Positions 17,962 through 27,302 of a DNA stretch of 64,000 nt are shown one piece after another. Source of the DNA: Paenibacillus agri (lineage in GTDB: Bacteria; Bacillota; Bacilli; Paenibacillales; Paenibacillaceae); assembly GCF_013359945.1 (NCBI RefSeq), contig NZ_JABWCS010000219.1:124001-188000 (forward strand), given 5' to 3'. Numbering within the stretch: position 1 is the first letter of the stretch; each line of letters starts with the position of its first letter. The position numbers were made by a program, and so were the translations under genes. Below the pieces are notes generated by a model. It saw only the letters and a program-made list of their open reading frames with translations, was not told where the DNA came from and did not search any database.

Positions 17962-19449
17962 TCAGGACCTTCTGAACTTGCCGCCGTAAAAACAGCGCAG
18001 ATAAAAATATAAACCCGCAACGAGAAAGAATAAGATGCTCTCCAGCATAAAGATCCATAGTTCGGAAAATAGACCTTGCAACAGCTGCCGACAGCGTGAA
18101 GCCCCCGCCGCAGCCAGGAGTAGAATTCCGATGTCACAGAGCATCAAAAGCAGGATCCCGTGAAGCTTCCGCTTATGAATATGTAGAGCTTTCAGGTTCC
18201 AGAGCGAAGACACCAGCTCCATGGATACAATGGCTATTGCCGCTCCGGCATACCCAAAACCGGGAATGCCTACGAGCATATATTGCGTAAAAGTGGAGCA
18301 GGCCAGTCCTGAAAGCAGACCCCAGAAGGGAGCCTTCTTGACATCTTGTGCCCAGAGAATGCTGGTGGTCAGTTCGCGGAAGCCTACCAGAAGCGGGATA
18401 GAGGCCAGGTATTTGATCGGTGCAGTCGCTGCCGTCGTATTAAAGATGAGGATGGAAAGCATGTCAGCATGAACAAACAGAAACAGCCCGGAGGCGATTC
18501 CCCACAACCAGGAAATCTTCAAGGCCAGGCTTGCCAGATGATTGAATTTTTCCAAAGTGCCCTGCTGCCATTCAGCTGCGATACGGACCGATAGCGTATG
18601 GCTGAGTGCTCCTGTTACGAGCGTAGGGGCATAAACGACAATAGCGGCCATCCCGTAAATAACGCCGTACATGGCGGTTGCTTCGGAAGTGCTGTGGCCT
18701 GCTGCGAGCAGACGGCTGGGAACTAGCAAAGCGTCAATAAATTCCGAAGCCGGGATGAACATACGCGTCATGGAGATGACGAGCGAAGTTTTAAAGAATA
18801 TCGTAACTGGCAATACTTTGGAGCGGCCCTGCGGGCGCGGCGAATGGGTGTCCAATGAAAGGTATATGGTTAACAGGGAAAAAGAGACAAATGCACCAAG
18901 AAAGGTGCCGTATAATCCTCCACCCACAGCCTGGTTCATGCCGAGCGGCAGGAGCTGTGCTGTGATTAGCACCATGCAGGTTACGCGAACAGCTTGCTCA
19001 GTGACTTCTGATAAAGCAATGATGCTAATACGTCCCAGTCCCTGCAAATAACCTCGCAGTAATCCGAGCAATGGAGCAGCAAACAGGGCAGGGGCCAGGC
19101 TGTGCAGCGCATGCTCCAGACCGGGATTACCAAGCAAAGTGGAGAGGGATGGCGAGTACCGGAAAACGACCAGACTAGCGGCTCCGCCTCCAAACATCAG
19201 AAGCACAGCAACAATCTTTAGAAACTGCCAGCCCTGTGCGGGTTTTCTGGCGGTTTCCAGAGCGAGCGCGGTGGGCAGCCCTCCGGCCAGCATCAATATA
19301 AAGCCGTAGAAGGAGTAGGCAATCTGATACAGCCCGATTCCTTCCGCGCCAGCAATTCTGGTGAGGATGATTCGTCCCGCCAGCCCGAACAGCTTGACCG
19401 CAACCATGGCAGCCGCCCGGATGGCAGATTGCTTGAATAGATGGGGCAC
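17962..19449 (-). CDS. SpoVB/MurJ-type polysaccharide flippase
   Basis: The 495-residue protein has about 14 hydrophobic helices and the N-terminal pattern of the SpoVB/MATE-like flippase family (FKQSAIRAAAMVAVKLFGLA, ILTRIAGAEGIGLYQIAY). The GTG start is supported by GGAGGTAGC. These proteins export lipid-linked oligosaccharides; SpoVB acts in spore cortex formation. Paenibacillus genomes often have several paralogues, so identity as SpoVB itself is uncertain. Neighbours are envelope genes. Confidence 0.88.
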   Translation of the reverse strand: MPHLFKQSAIRAAAMVAVKLFGLAGRIILTRIAGAEGIGLYQIAYSFYGFILMLAGGLPTALALETARKPAQGWQFLKIVAVLLMFGGGAASLVVFRYSPSLSTLLGNPGLEHALHSLAPALFAAPLLGLLRGYLQGLGRISIIALSEVTEQAVRVTCMVLITAQLLPLGMNQAVGGGLYGTFLGAFVSFSLLTIYLSLDTHSPRPQGRSKVLPVTIFFKTSLVISMTRMFIPASEFIDALLVPSRLLAAGHSTSEATAMYGVIYGMAAIVVYAPTLVTGALSHTLSVRIAAEWQQGTLEKFNHLASLALKISWLWGIASGLFLFVHADMLSILIFNTTAATAPIKYLASIPLLVGFRELTTSILWAQDVKKAPFWGLLSGLACSTFTQYMLVGIPGFGYAGAAIAIVSMELVSSLWNLKALHIHKRKLHGILLLMLCDIGILLLAAAGASRCRQLLQGLFSELWIFMLESILFFLVAGLYFYLRCFYGGKFRRS

Positions 19450-19527
19450 AGCGCTACCTCCAGCGTAACGTATTCAATGTCGTGATCTTTAATTGTATGA
19501 CATTGAAATGGCGTTATGCTGACAAGC

Positions 19528-20655
19528 TTAATCTCTGATATGGATCAGCTCATATTTGGTGTACTTGTCCCATCCAAGGTCGAAAGGAACACGGTAACGG
19601 TCTGCCGTATGAGAGTTGACCAGGGGATACCCATATTCATCAAAGCCTGTGATAACTGAAAAATGATCCGTATCATTATGCTTCAGAATATAGCCGATCA
19701 GATCACCGGCTTGCAGCTGGGAGATGGCACCATGAGCATGTTTTCTGGAAGGGGCTACTATTTCCTTATAGGTACCCTTGGCGACCATAGTGCCATAGCC
19801 GGAGCGTAGCAGGAAGTTGCGGAAGGCATCAGTCTGCACCCAAGTTTGCGTCCCCCCGGTCTGATAGAAATATCGCCAGCCCAACTTCATCGGCAATCCT
19901 CCGCCTTCCTCAGGATCACCAACCGCCTGAGAGGCAAAGTTAGTGCAATCGCCGCCTTTACCTGTATAGTCGAGATATTTGCGGTTATACCGATGATGAT
20001 TGCCGGCCCCCCATGCGGTTCCTGCATATTTATCCGCGTAAGCTACGGCACGAGAACGATTATAGCGACTTTTACCCGATGCGGCTGACGCAGGTTTTAC
20101 AGAAGGGGCCAACCCGTCTGGACTGTCGGCAATCGTATCTGGATTCTCGTCCAGCGGGTCCAAATACCATTCGCGGGCGATTTTCCAGCTTCCATTGATT
20201 TTCTTCAGGGTCATAAAATGTCGTGTGCCGATGCCAAAGGACTGTGGCGGAATCACTTCATTTAAATACACATAACTGAGCTTGAGTGATTGCACCAGGG
20301 ACACCTTGGCCGTATCTCCGTTTACATTCCGGCGTATGATTCGAATGCTACTATTGGCTTTGACCAGCTTAACGGACCTTTTCGCGGCCCATGCGTTAAT
20401 ATAAGCGGTTCGGTTGCTCTCGTTATGGTAGGCATTTTTGCTTAATGTCTGTTGTGTCAGATAAACGTCCTTTAACCGTTCCGTTTGCTGGTCGGTCAGC
20501 GTCTGTGCGCGATCTGCGAAGATTTGCTTTAATGCGGCATCTACCTCTTGATTTTCTTTGCTTTCCTCTGCATTCACCATAGCAGAGGGCAAAGAAAAGG
20601 AGGTCAGAAGAATAAGGATGAGGGACAGGATCCTGGTTTTTTTAAGCACAATCAT
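19528..20655 (-). CDS. Secreted amidase-domain protein (Amidase_6)
   Basis: A signal peptide (about 1-29, ending MVNAEE) precedes a helical N-terminal region (30-190) and a C-terminal Amidase_6 domain (about 205-370). The Cys-containing motif is GGDCTNFASQ, with downstream DHFSVITGFD and VNSHTADR supplying His/Asp-type residues. This fold suggests an NlpC/P60-like cysteine hydrolase acting outside the membrane. Its start overlaps the upstream sortase gene by 4 bp, so the two are co-translated. Confidence 0.86.
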   Translation of the reverse strand: MIVLKKTRILSLILILLTSFSLPSAMVNAEESKENQEVDAALKQIFADRAQTLTDQQTERLKDVYLTQQTLSKNAYHNESNRTAYINAWAAKRSVKLVKANSSIRIIRRNVNGDTAKVSLVQSLKLSYVYLNEVIPPQSFGIGTRHFMTLKKINGSWKIAREWYLDPLDENPDTIADSPDGLAPSVKPASAASGKSRYNRSRAVAYADKYAGTAWGAGNHHRYNRKYLDYTGKGGDCTNFASQAVGDPEEGGGLPMKLGWRYFYQTGGTQTWVQTDAFRNFLLRSGYGTMVAKGTYKEIVAPSRKHAHGAISQLQAGDLIGYILKHNDTDHFSVITGFDEYGYPLVNSHTADRYRVPFDLGWDKYTKYELIHIRD

Positions 20656-21296
20656 AACTCACCTTTCTGCTTCGTGAAAACGACCAGCCTTTTCTCATGT
20701 TCTTTTTTCTTTCTGCTATATTTCCCTGTACAGGTGATAAGGGTTAACCGGTGTTCCGCGGTATCCCCGAATATTCGTTCTAATGGGGCCTGTTCGGTGG
20801 GGTAAATCTCAACAGATTCGACTGTGTAAGTAAGCCTGTGTGTGTTGTTTGAGACAATAATGCTATCGCCTGGCTTTAATTTTTTTAATTTAAAAAAAAC
20901 GGCAGGACCGGTATAGCTGTCCACATGTCCATCCAATACCACATTGCCCTTTGATCCCGGAAGGACGCCTGGATAAGAAATCCCAACCAGATCAGTTGAT
21001 TCTGGCACGCCCATTTGCCCGCTTGGTAAAACAGACACCGGTTCAATTTCTGCAGCGACTTCTATAACGGGAATGGAAAGCCGGGTCGGCATAAAAGGTT
21101 TTTCAGGTAGTGGAGGAGCGGAATGGACCGGTATGGGTTCTTTGGTTGGTTCAACTGTGATGTCATTTTCGGTTGTATTCGTCTGTGATTTTGTATGAAG
21201 ATTTTCTTTAGGTGCAGGTGCGGGCGTTGTTGCTGCGCAACCACAGCCATAGAAGGCGATACTGGTGAGTAGCAAGACAAGGATCCATCTTTTCAT
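20652..21296 (-). CDS. Sortase (class F-like), membrane- or lipid-anchored
   Basis: The N-terminus is a short hydrophobic segment ending in GCGCAAT, which could act as a lipoprotein signal or a membrane anchor. A Pro/Thr-rich linker follows, and then a sortase domain (about 80-210) with catalytic His in LDGHVDSYTGP, catalytic Cys in TLITCTG and the conserved Arg in EKRLVVF. The GHVDS-TGPAVFF arrangement and TLITC resemble class F sortases; the class is judged by eye. It lies 44 bp downstream of a gene for a small LPKTG protein, its probable substrate, and overlaps the amidase gene by 4 bp. Confidence 0.86.
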   Translation of the reverse strand: MKRWILVLLLTSIAFYGCGCAATTPAPAPKENLHTKSQTNTTENDITVEPTKEPIPVHSAPPLPEKPFMPTRLSIPVIEVAAEIEPVSVLPSGQMGVPESTDLVGISYPGVLPGSKGNVVLDGHVDSYTGPAVFFKLKKLKPGDSIIVSNNTHRLTYTVESVEIYPTEQAPLERIFGDTAEHRLTLITCTGKYSRKKKEHEKRLVVFTKQKGEL

Positions 21297-21310
21297 AATT
21301 ATAAGAGAAA

Positions 21311-21330
21311 GAGGGAGTTGTCCTCCCCCT
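21311..21330 (-). terminator. Possible weak attenuator between the LPKTG gene and the sortase gene
   Basis: Read on the minus strand, GGGAG and CTCCC form a short stem followed by a T-rich stretch (TCTTTCTCTT). The stem is short, so it would at most reduce read-through into the sortase gene. Confidence 0.35.
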
Positions 21331-21340
21331 TTCGTCCTCC

Positions 21341-21655
21341 TTACTCCGTTTGTTCGCTCGCGCCGCCGAAGCCTGTTTTCGGCAATTTAGTGGCTTTGGT
21401 GCTAATGCCTTTTGTCTTAATGCTCTTGGCTTTCAGGCTCTTGATTTTTAAAGTTTTGTGTCCCAAGCTTTTGGCTTTTAGACTCTTCGCATGTGTTCCT
21501 TTGGCATGAGCTTTATGGTGTGCCTTAGCTTTGTGTTTGGTTTGAGCATGTGCTTTCTTCTCATGTTTCGTAGGCTCAACCGGAGCCGCACTAGCAGCTG
21601 ATACAGCGGACATCAACAAGCAGGCAGAAATGGCGGCAACAGCTAATTTCTTCAT
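21341..21655 (-). CDS. Small secreted Lys/His-rich protein with LPKTG sorting motif and no membrane anchor
   Basis: The ATG at 21655 lies about 10 nt after GAGGAGG; a TTG 3 nt upstream is an alternative. The 104-residue protein has a clear signal peptide (1-24, SAASA/AP), then a very basic Lys/His/Ala-rich body with repeated K-A-K-S-L/I-K units (residues about 30-88). The sorting motif LPKTG lies at 91-95 and is followed by only nine residues (FGGASEQTE). The usual hydrophobic helix and positive tail after LPXTG are absent. With the adjacent sortase, this is probably a cell-wall-linked polycation. Function unknown. Confidence 0.82.
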   Translation of the reverse strand: MKKLAVAAISACLLMSAVSAASAAPVEPTKHEKKAHAQTKHKAKAHHKAHAKGTHAKSLKAKSLGHKTLKIKSLKAKSIKTKGISTKATKLPKTGFGGASEQTE

Positions 21656-21867
21656 CAATGTATTTCCTCCTCAAAATGTGTTTTTCCCCTGCACAGTAAT
21701 ATTTCCAGACCGCATAGTTATTAGATTGTTAAATTGTTTCCAGTTGTTAATTCCTAACCATCTCGCTTCTTGTTACTTTTTTATCTTTGGCTTATATAGG
21801 TGAAAGTTCGGGGTAATATGTTCTATAATAAATTACTAAATAAAGATTACAGGATAGGGTGGGGAAC

Positions 21868-23277
21868 ATGACACTGATTGATAAAAGAGAACACCGGCAG
21901 TATCCGGAGATTACACGCCTGGAGACGTCGCGTGCTGCTTATGAGCGAGATTATTCCCGCCTGATTCATTCGCCGACGTTTCGAAGGCTCCAGGGCAAAT
22001 CCCAGGTCTTCGGCGCAGGCACTGGTGATTATTACCGTACACGCTTGACCCATTCGCTGGAAGTCGCCCAGATTGCTCGCGAGGCCGCTAAAAGCCTGCT
22101 GCGATCCTATCCGGAAGTGGAGACCGGACAGGCTGACAATCCCGGTCTGGTGATTGATCCGGAGGTGGTAGAGTGCGCGGCGATTGCTCATGATTTTGGC
22201 CATCCGCCCTTTGGACATAAAGGAGAAGAGGTGCTGGATAGCATTCTGCAGCAGTTGATCGAGAATAAAACGAATGAAGCAGCCCGTCTGGCAGGTGCTG
22301 ATCCTGCAGAGAAGCTGTTTATTCAGGATGAGATGAAGCAGCGCTACGAGCATTTTGAAGGGAATGCTCATAATTTCCGTCTGATTATGTTCTTGGAAAA
22401 GCGGGAGAACATTGACGGTTTAAACTTGTCCGATGCTGTACTGCTGGGCATTAATAAATATCCTTTTCCAGGTACAGTATTGAAGAAAGGCCTGTATTTG
22501 CATGAATGGGAATACATCTCTGAAATCCGCAGCGATTGGGGAATTCCTGCTGGTAAGAAAACACTGGAGGCCCAGCTCATGGATCTCTGTGACGACATAG
22601 CCTACTCTGCACATGATCTTGAGGATGGCATTAAGGCTGGTAAGATCGAAGTACATGAACACTTCATGCATGATGACTATATCCAGCGTCTGATTGTCGA
22701 GAAGATCACTACGCTGGAGGATTTCTTCTGGCAGGGCTGGGAGACCGAGAGCATTCGGGCTAAGGTGGAGGAGGTTCTCAGTGCATTCCTCCGTGTCTGG
22801 AAGGAGAAGCTGCCGACCTGTGAGAATGATTATTCCAGAACCCGCCGGGAAGTAAAGGCCTACTGGGTAAGCACCTTTGTGGCCAGTCTTGGCGTGATCA
22901 CGGATGGAGACTGGAAGAAGGTTACCTTCATTAAAGAGGGGCAGGAGGATACGGATATGCTGCGTACAGTCAGTGTCCTGAAAAGTTTCGCATGGGTCAC
23001 CATGATTCGCGATTTGCGGGTGCAGCGGCTTCAAAAAAGAAGTGAATGGATTCTTCGCCGGCTCTGGGGAGCCTTCCTGGACCCGGATACCTCTAAAGCG
23101 ATAATTCCATCCGACTGGTTGCAGCGCTTCGAGAAGGACCAGCGGCAGGCGAAGCCGATCTGGACCTGGGAGCATATGGTCATTGATTATATCGCCGGCA
23201 TGACAGATGCATTTGCCGAGAAAATATACAACGAATTGTACGGTCTTAAGGTCGGCTCGATTTATGATCTTGATTAG
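21868..23277 (+). CDS. dgt: dGTPase-like deoxynucleoside triphosphate triphosphohydrolase
   Basis: ATG 21868 has GGGTGGGG just upstream; the GTG at 21859 lies inside that site. The 469-residue HD-superfamily protein has the family N-terminus SRLIHSPTFRRLQGKSQVF, the first metal His in RTRLTHSLEV (about 57) and the HD pair in AIAHDFGHPPFGH (about 110-122). Later motifs include DDIAYSAHDLEDG. Such enzymes remove triphosphate from dNTPs and control the nucleotide pool. It stands at the head of a plus-strand group with the flavin oxidoreductase gene 33 bp downstream. Confidence 0.92.
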   Translation: MTLIDKREHRQYPEITRLETSRAAYERDYSRLIHSPTFRRLQGKSQVFGAGTGDYYRTRLTHSLEVAQIAREAAKSLLRSYPEVETGQADNPGLVIDPEVVECAAIAHDFGHPPFGHKGEEVLDSILQQLIENKTNEAARLAGADPAEKLFIQDEMKQRYEHFEGNAHNFRLIMFLEKRENIDGLNLSDAVLLGINKYPFPGTVLKKGLYLHEWEYISEIRSDWGIPAGKKTLEAQLMDLCDDIAYSAHDLEDGIKAGKIEVHEHFMHDDYIQRLIVEKITTLEDFFWQGWETESIRAKVEEVLSAFLRVWKEKLPTCENDYSRTRREVKAYWVSTFVASLGVITDGDWKKVTFIKEGQEDTDMLRTVSVLKSFAWVTMIRDLRVQRLQKRSEWILRRLWGAFLDPDTSKAIIPSDWLQRFEKDQRQAKPIWTWEHMVIDYIAGMTDAFAEKIYNELYGLKVGSIYDLD

Positions 23278-23310
23278 GAGAGGTACAGGAATTTGAAAGG
23301 AGAGGCAGTT

Positions 23311-24273
23311 ATGGAATCACTGCGGCTGGGCGTGCTGGATTTGGCTCCGCGTTTGTCTGGGATTAGCGCGGAAACAGCATTGCGAGAGGCGTTGCTGCTG
23401 GCTCAGTCAGCAGAAGCCTGGGGCTATCATCGCTATTGGGTAGCGGAGCATCATGATATTCAGGGATTGGCCTGTCCATCGCCTGAAGTGCTGCTGGGGC
23501 ATATTGGCGCCTTGACCTCCCGGATTCAGCTTGGCTCCGGCGCGCTGCTCCTGCCCCATTACAGCCCGCTGAAGGTCGTGGAATCGTTCCACCTGCTATC
23601 AGCGCTGTGCCCGGGCAGAATCGAGCTTGGTCTCGGTCGGGCACCGGGTGGGCCGCCGCATGCATCGATGGCGCTGAGCGGCAATTTCCTGAAAGCAGTA
23701 GCTGAGCTGCCCGAGACGATCAGGGCGGTCATGGAATTGCTTCAGGACGGCTACGCTTATGAGGGGCAGCCCGTTACCGCCCGGCCGCTGCCAGCCGTGC
23801 CACCTGTGCCATGGCTGCTCGGCACAGGTGTGCGCAGCGGGGAATATGCTGCCCGGTTTGGGACGGGCTATGTTTTTGGCAGCTACATGAGCGACAAAGA
23901 AGCTGAGCCGGTACTGGAACAATACCGGCGTAATTTTGAGCCTTCGCTGCTGATGCCAGAGCCGCGTAGCATGGTTGCGGTGGCTGTGATATGTGCAAGT
24001 AGCGCGGAGGAAGCTGCGCTGCTGGCTGAAGAGAGCAGATGGCCAGATCATGCGGAGCAGGGTGACAGAGGAGCTGGCACTGGCGAAGACAAATCGGGAC
24101 CGCCATTGCTAAGCGGTACACCGCAGCAGCTTAAGGAGAATCTGGAGCAGATGGCCCATCGGTGCGGCACTGGTGAGCTGCTGATTTTCACACCACTCCA
24201 AGACTATGAGAAGCGGCGGGCTTCTTATCGCCTGCTTGCAGAAAGTGTACTATCCCCGGGTAAAACCATATAA
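23311..24273 (+). CDS. LLM-class flavin-dependent oxidoreductase (luciferase-like)
   Basis: ATG 23311 follows AAAGGAGAGG; the upstream TTG at 23293 overlaps that site. The 320-residue protein matches the bacterial luciferase-like monooxygenase fold, with the MsnO8-type N-terminus (LGVLDLAP, YHRYWVAEHHD, LGSGALLLPHYSPLKVVE) and RIELGLGRAPGG. It would use reduced FMN supplied by a partner reductase. The substrate is unknown and the neighbours do not indicate one. Confidence 0.9.
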   Translation: MESLRLGVLDLAPRLSGISAETALREALLLAQSAEAWGYHRYWVAEHHDIQGLACPSPEVLLGHIGALTSRIQLGSGALLLPHYSPLKVVESFHLLSALCPGRIELGLGRAPGGPPHASMALSGNFLKAVAELPETIRAVMELLQDGYAYEGQPVTARPLPAVPPVPWLLGTGVRSGEYAARFGTGYVFGSYMSDKEAEPVLEQYRRNFEPSLLMPEPRSMVAVAVICASSAEEAALLAEESRWPDHAEQGDRGAGTGEDKSGPPLLSGTPQQLKENLEQMAHRCGTGELLIFTPLQDYEKRRASYRLLAESVLSPGKTI

Positions 24274-24280
24274 ATTAATG

Positions 24281-24321
24281 CACGCCACCTGCCGAAAATA
24301 TAGGGAGGGGCGTTTTTTTTC
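24281..24321 (+). terminator. Terminator after the flavin oxidoreductase gene
   Basis: CGCC-A-CCT pairs with AGGGGCG (7 bp with one bulged A) across a loop, followed by eight T. Confidence 0.7.
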
Positions 24322-24396
24322 GTCATTTTTGAAATGAAAAGAAAGTATTGTAAACAGAATGTAAAATGTTGAAAAAAGATGAGGGGGCTCAAGGGT

Positions 24397-26184
24397 ATGG
24401 ACAAAGCTTCAGGATTCAAGGATACAATTAAAAACTCGGCTTCCCGCTTGCCGGCAGGCAGACTCAAGACAATCATATCCAACGGCAAACGAAGCATCAG
24501 CTTTAAATTCACCTCGGCTTATGTGGCTCTGGCACTGCTGGTGGTGATCAGTGGGGTACTCTCTCTTTTTCAAATGAACCGGATGCAGTCAAATAGCAGT
24601 GAAATCATAAGAGGTCTAATCCCCGAATTAAACGAGATTCACAGCATCAATTATTATACGGAGCATATTATGTCGCTTACTTTGCAGCATATCCAAAGCT
24701 CTGACAAGACAGAGATGAGCAAGCTGGAGGAGGAACGCGACGCGTATATCCGTAAAGTAGCTACTGCCATGAAGAGCTATCAGAGCAAGCTCCAAGGTGA
24801 GGAGCAGACCAAACGCTTCGAGTCCCTAAGCAGCAAATGGACGGAATATATGATGATGAATGACCAGGTACTGAAACTAAGTCAGGGGAACGATGACCAG
24901 TTAGCGCTGGAAGTGTCCCGGAAGGGTATTTCTGCTTTTAATAACATGCAAGAGGATATGGAAGCCCTTGTAAAACACAGCGTGGAAGAAGGTAACACCA
25001 AGGATAAGATTTCGGCAAACATTTTCCAGGGCTCCGTTATGGTGACGATCATAACCATGCTGCTTGTGCTTGTAGTGATCGGGATCATTAATCTGGTCAT
25101 CAACCGGGCGATGATTGTTCCTCTGAAGAAAGTGACGGTGCATTTGAAACGAATTGCTACCGGAGATTTGCAGGTCGAGGACACTTTGATTGGCAACGAG
25201 GATGAAATCGGCGTGCTGGCGAATACCGTGAATGAAATGAATCATGCGTTGTTTGATATTGTTAAAAGAATCCGTAGTGTATCCCAGATCATTGGTGATC
25301 AGAGCGAAACGCTGGTTCGCTCCATCACCGAGACTAAAGAGGGCGGCATGCAGATTGCCGTTACGATGGAGGAACTTGCAACGGCTTCCGGAAGTCAGGC
25401 TGAGGCCGCAGTGGATGCTTCCAAAGCGATTGAGAACCTGAACAAGCTGATTGAAGATTTTACTGGGAAAAGTCATGAGCTGGGACTATATTCACTGGAA
25501 GTACTACATAAAGGCGAACGTGGCAAAGTTCTGATGGAAAGCTCTGTTACATATATGAGACAGATCACAGAGGCAGTATTGCAGTCTATGGCTACCCTGG
25601 AAGAACTCAATAGGAAAAATGAGGGGATTTTCCGGCTTGTGGGTTCGATCCGTGATATCGCTGAGCAGACCCATCTGCTGGCCATTAATGCAGCTATTGA
25701 AGCAGCAAGAGCTGGTGAGAGTGGACGCGGCTTTGCAGTGGTTGCCACAGAGGTGCGTAAGCTGTCTGAGGATGTACAGCGGACGGTAACGGAGATTACC
25801 GGCATTACGAAAGGGATTCAGCATGACTCCAAGGAAGTAGTGAGATATTTGCAGGACGGGGTGGTAAAGACCGAAGAAGGCAATGTGCAAATTGTGGAGA
25901 CCGGGGCTGCGTTGTCAGACATTAATCAATCGGTTCAGGTAATGGCTGAAACGATGGAGGAAATCGGAAACGATTTGAGGCAGATGAAGCAGTCCAGTGA
26001 GACGATGCATGAATTTAGCCAGCATATTTCGGCGCTGTCACAGGAATCGGCTGCTTCGGTGGAAGAGACTTCGGCTTCAGCCCAGCAGCAGGTAAGCGCC
26101 ACAAGCGAGGTCGCTGCCGGTGTTGAATATCTCAAATCTTTGTCTAGTGAGTTGAAGGAGTCTGTCTCCAGATTTCAAGTGTAA
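24397..26184 (+). CDS. Transmembrane methyl-accepting chemotaxis protein (4HB sensor)
   Basis: ATG 24397 is preceded by GAGGGGG at workable spacing; ATG 24379 is an alternative. The 595-residue receptor has TM1 (about 35-58), an extracellular four-helix-bundle-like sensor (about 60-205), TM2 (about 208-230), a HAMP domain (about 232-285) and a long signalling coiled coil. Its tip is IAEQTHLLAINAAIEAARAG. It would signal through CheW/CheA. The ligand is unknown. Confidence 0.92.
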   Translation: MDKASGFKDTIKNSASRLPAGRLKTIISNGKRSISFKFTSAYVALALLVVISGVLSLFQMNRMQSNSSEIIRGLIPELNEIHSINYYTEHIMSLTLQHIQSSDKTEMSKLEEERDAYIRKVATAMKSYQSKLQGEEQTKRFESLSSKWTEYMMMNDQVLKLSQGNDDQLALEVSRKGISAFNNMQEDMEALVKHSVEEGNTKDKISANIFQGSVMVTIITMLLVLVVIGIINLVINRAMIVPLKKVTVHLKRIATGDLQVEDTLIGNEDEIGVLANTVNEMNHALFDIVKRIRSVSQIIGDQSETLVRSITETKEGGMQIAVTMEELATASGSQAEAAVDASKAIENLNKLIEDFTGKSHELGLYSLEVLHKGERGKVLMESSVTYMRQITEAVLQSMATLEELNRKNEGIFRLVGSIRDIAEQTHLLAINAAIEAARAGESGRGFAVVATEVRKLSEDVQRTVTEITGITKGIQHDSKEVVRYLQDGVVKTEEGNVQIVETGAALSDINQSVQVMAETMEEIGNDLRQMKQSSETMHEFSQHISALSQESAASVEETSASAQQQVSATSEVAAGVEYLKSLSSELKESVSRFQV

Positions 26185-26198
26185 TTAGTATTAAAAAA

Positions 26199-26244
26199 CG
26201 CCTCCGCACCCTTTACGAAGTCTGTAAAGAGTAATGCGGAGGCT
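26199..26244 (-). terminator. Terminator between the converging MCP and dehydrogenase genes
   Basis: GCCTCCGCA (26200-26208) and TGCGGAGGC (26235-26243) form a perfect 9-bp stem. The A-run on the left becomes a T-run on the minus strand, so it serves chiefly the dehydrogenase gene; it may also stop the MCP transcript. Confidence 0.82.
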
Positions 26245-26261
26245 TAATTGAGCATGCAGAC

Positions 26262-27218
26262 CTAGTATTGTTGACTATAGTCAACTTTATTGAGAGAAGG
26301 TGAACCTGTAGCAATATAGGATTTCAGATTCTCGGTGATAATATCAACAATGCGGTCGGCATAGCGATCCGTATTGCCGGCAGAATGCGGTGTAATGATC
26401 ACCTGCTCCATTCCCCACAGCGGATGATCCTGCGGCAGCGGTTCAGTCTCGAATACATCCAGACCGGCACCGCGGATATGACCCGATTGTAGGGCTTCGA
26501 TCAGATCGCCGGTATGTGTGGTGCCTCCGCGGCCGATATTGATATAATAGGAACCTTCCTTGAAGGCCGAGAAGAGGGCAGCGTTGAATAAATGATGTGT
26601 ATCGTCTGTAAGCGGCAATGTGTTGATCACAAAATCGCCTTGGCTAACTGCCTCCTGCCATTGGCTGATCTGGAAGACCTCATCAAAATCTGCTGCCGGC
26701 TTGCCTGTACGGCTGACACCGATGGTCTTCATACGGAAGGCTTTGGCGATTCGCGCCGTTTCGCCTCCGATCGCTCCGGTGCCGAAGATGACTGCTGTCT
26801 TGCCGGACAATTCGGTTTCATTTCCATAGGAATGCCACTCACGCTTGCTCTGGTTAAGCACAGCCTTGTGCAGGTTTCGGGTGAAGCTCAAGATGAAGCC
26901 GAAGATCACGGCTGCGATAGGTTCGGCATGTACGCCACTAGCTGTGGTTAGAAGGACACCGCGTTCCTGCAGGCGTGGTAGCGGCATTTTATCGATGCCG
27001 GCAGACCAGCTTTGTACCCAGCGCAGCTGCGATTCTCCGTCAAGCAGAGCCTCTCCGATTCCCTTAGCCCAGCCAATAACGATTTCGGCGCCCGCGAGCT
27101 GCTGAAGGTCTGGTTCCTTGGCGCTTCCCAATTCAAGTGTATAGCCCGGGGCGGCCTCTCTGATTTTTGCCTGCTGGCTAGGTGTCAGGGGCTGAAGACA
27201 TACAATGGATTTAGTCAT
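26262..27218 (-). CDS. D-2-hydroxyacid dehydrogenase family protein
   Basis: The 318-residue protein has the NAD-binding motif GTGAIG (about 144-149), the substrate-binding Arg in NIGRGGTTHTGDL, catalytic Glu in GLDVFETEPLP and catalytic His in ITPHSAGNTD. These are the residues of the D-2-hydroxyacid dehydrogenase family, which reduces 2-oxoacids with NAD(P)H. A GGGAGGG site precedes the start. The exact substrate is unknown. Confidence 0.92.
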   Translation of the reverse strand: MTKSIVCLQPLTPSQQAKIREAAPGYTLELGSAKEPDLQQLAGAEIVIGWAKGIGEALLDGESQLRWVQSWSAGIDKMPLPRLQERGVLLTTASGVHAEPIAAVIFGFILSFTRNLHKAVLNQSKREWHSYGNETELSGKTAVIFGTGAIGGETARIAKAFRMKTIGVSRTGKPAADFDEVFQISQWQEAVSQGDFVINTLPLTDDTHHLFNAALFSAFKEGSYYINIGRGGTTHTGDLIEALQSGHIRGAGLDVFETEPLPQDHPLWGMEQVIITPHSAGNTDRYADRIVDIITENLKSYIATGSPSLNKVDYSQQY

Positions 27219-27302
27219 GTTGGTTCCCTCCCGTTATGCTCTATGGTTGAACGAATAGATATGTTTAAGGATAACAAATCTACCACGAAAGGTGAAATGA
27301 CC

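Noticed and set aside
27012..27302. 97-codon N-terminal extension of the RNA phosphodiesterase frame
   Set aside because: It overlaps the divergent dehydrogenase gene; the ribosome site and family alignment place the start at 27303.
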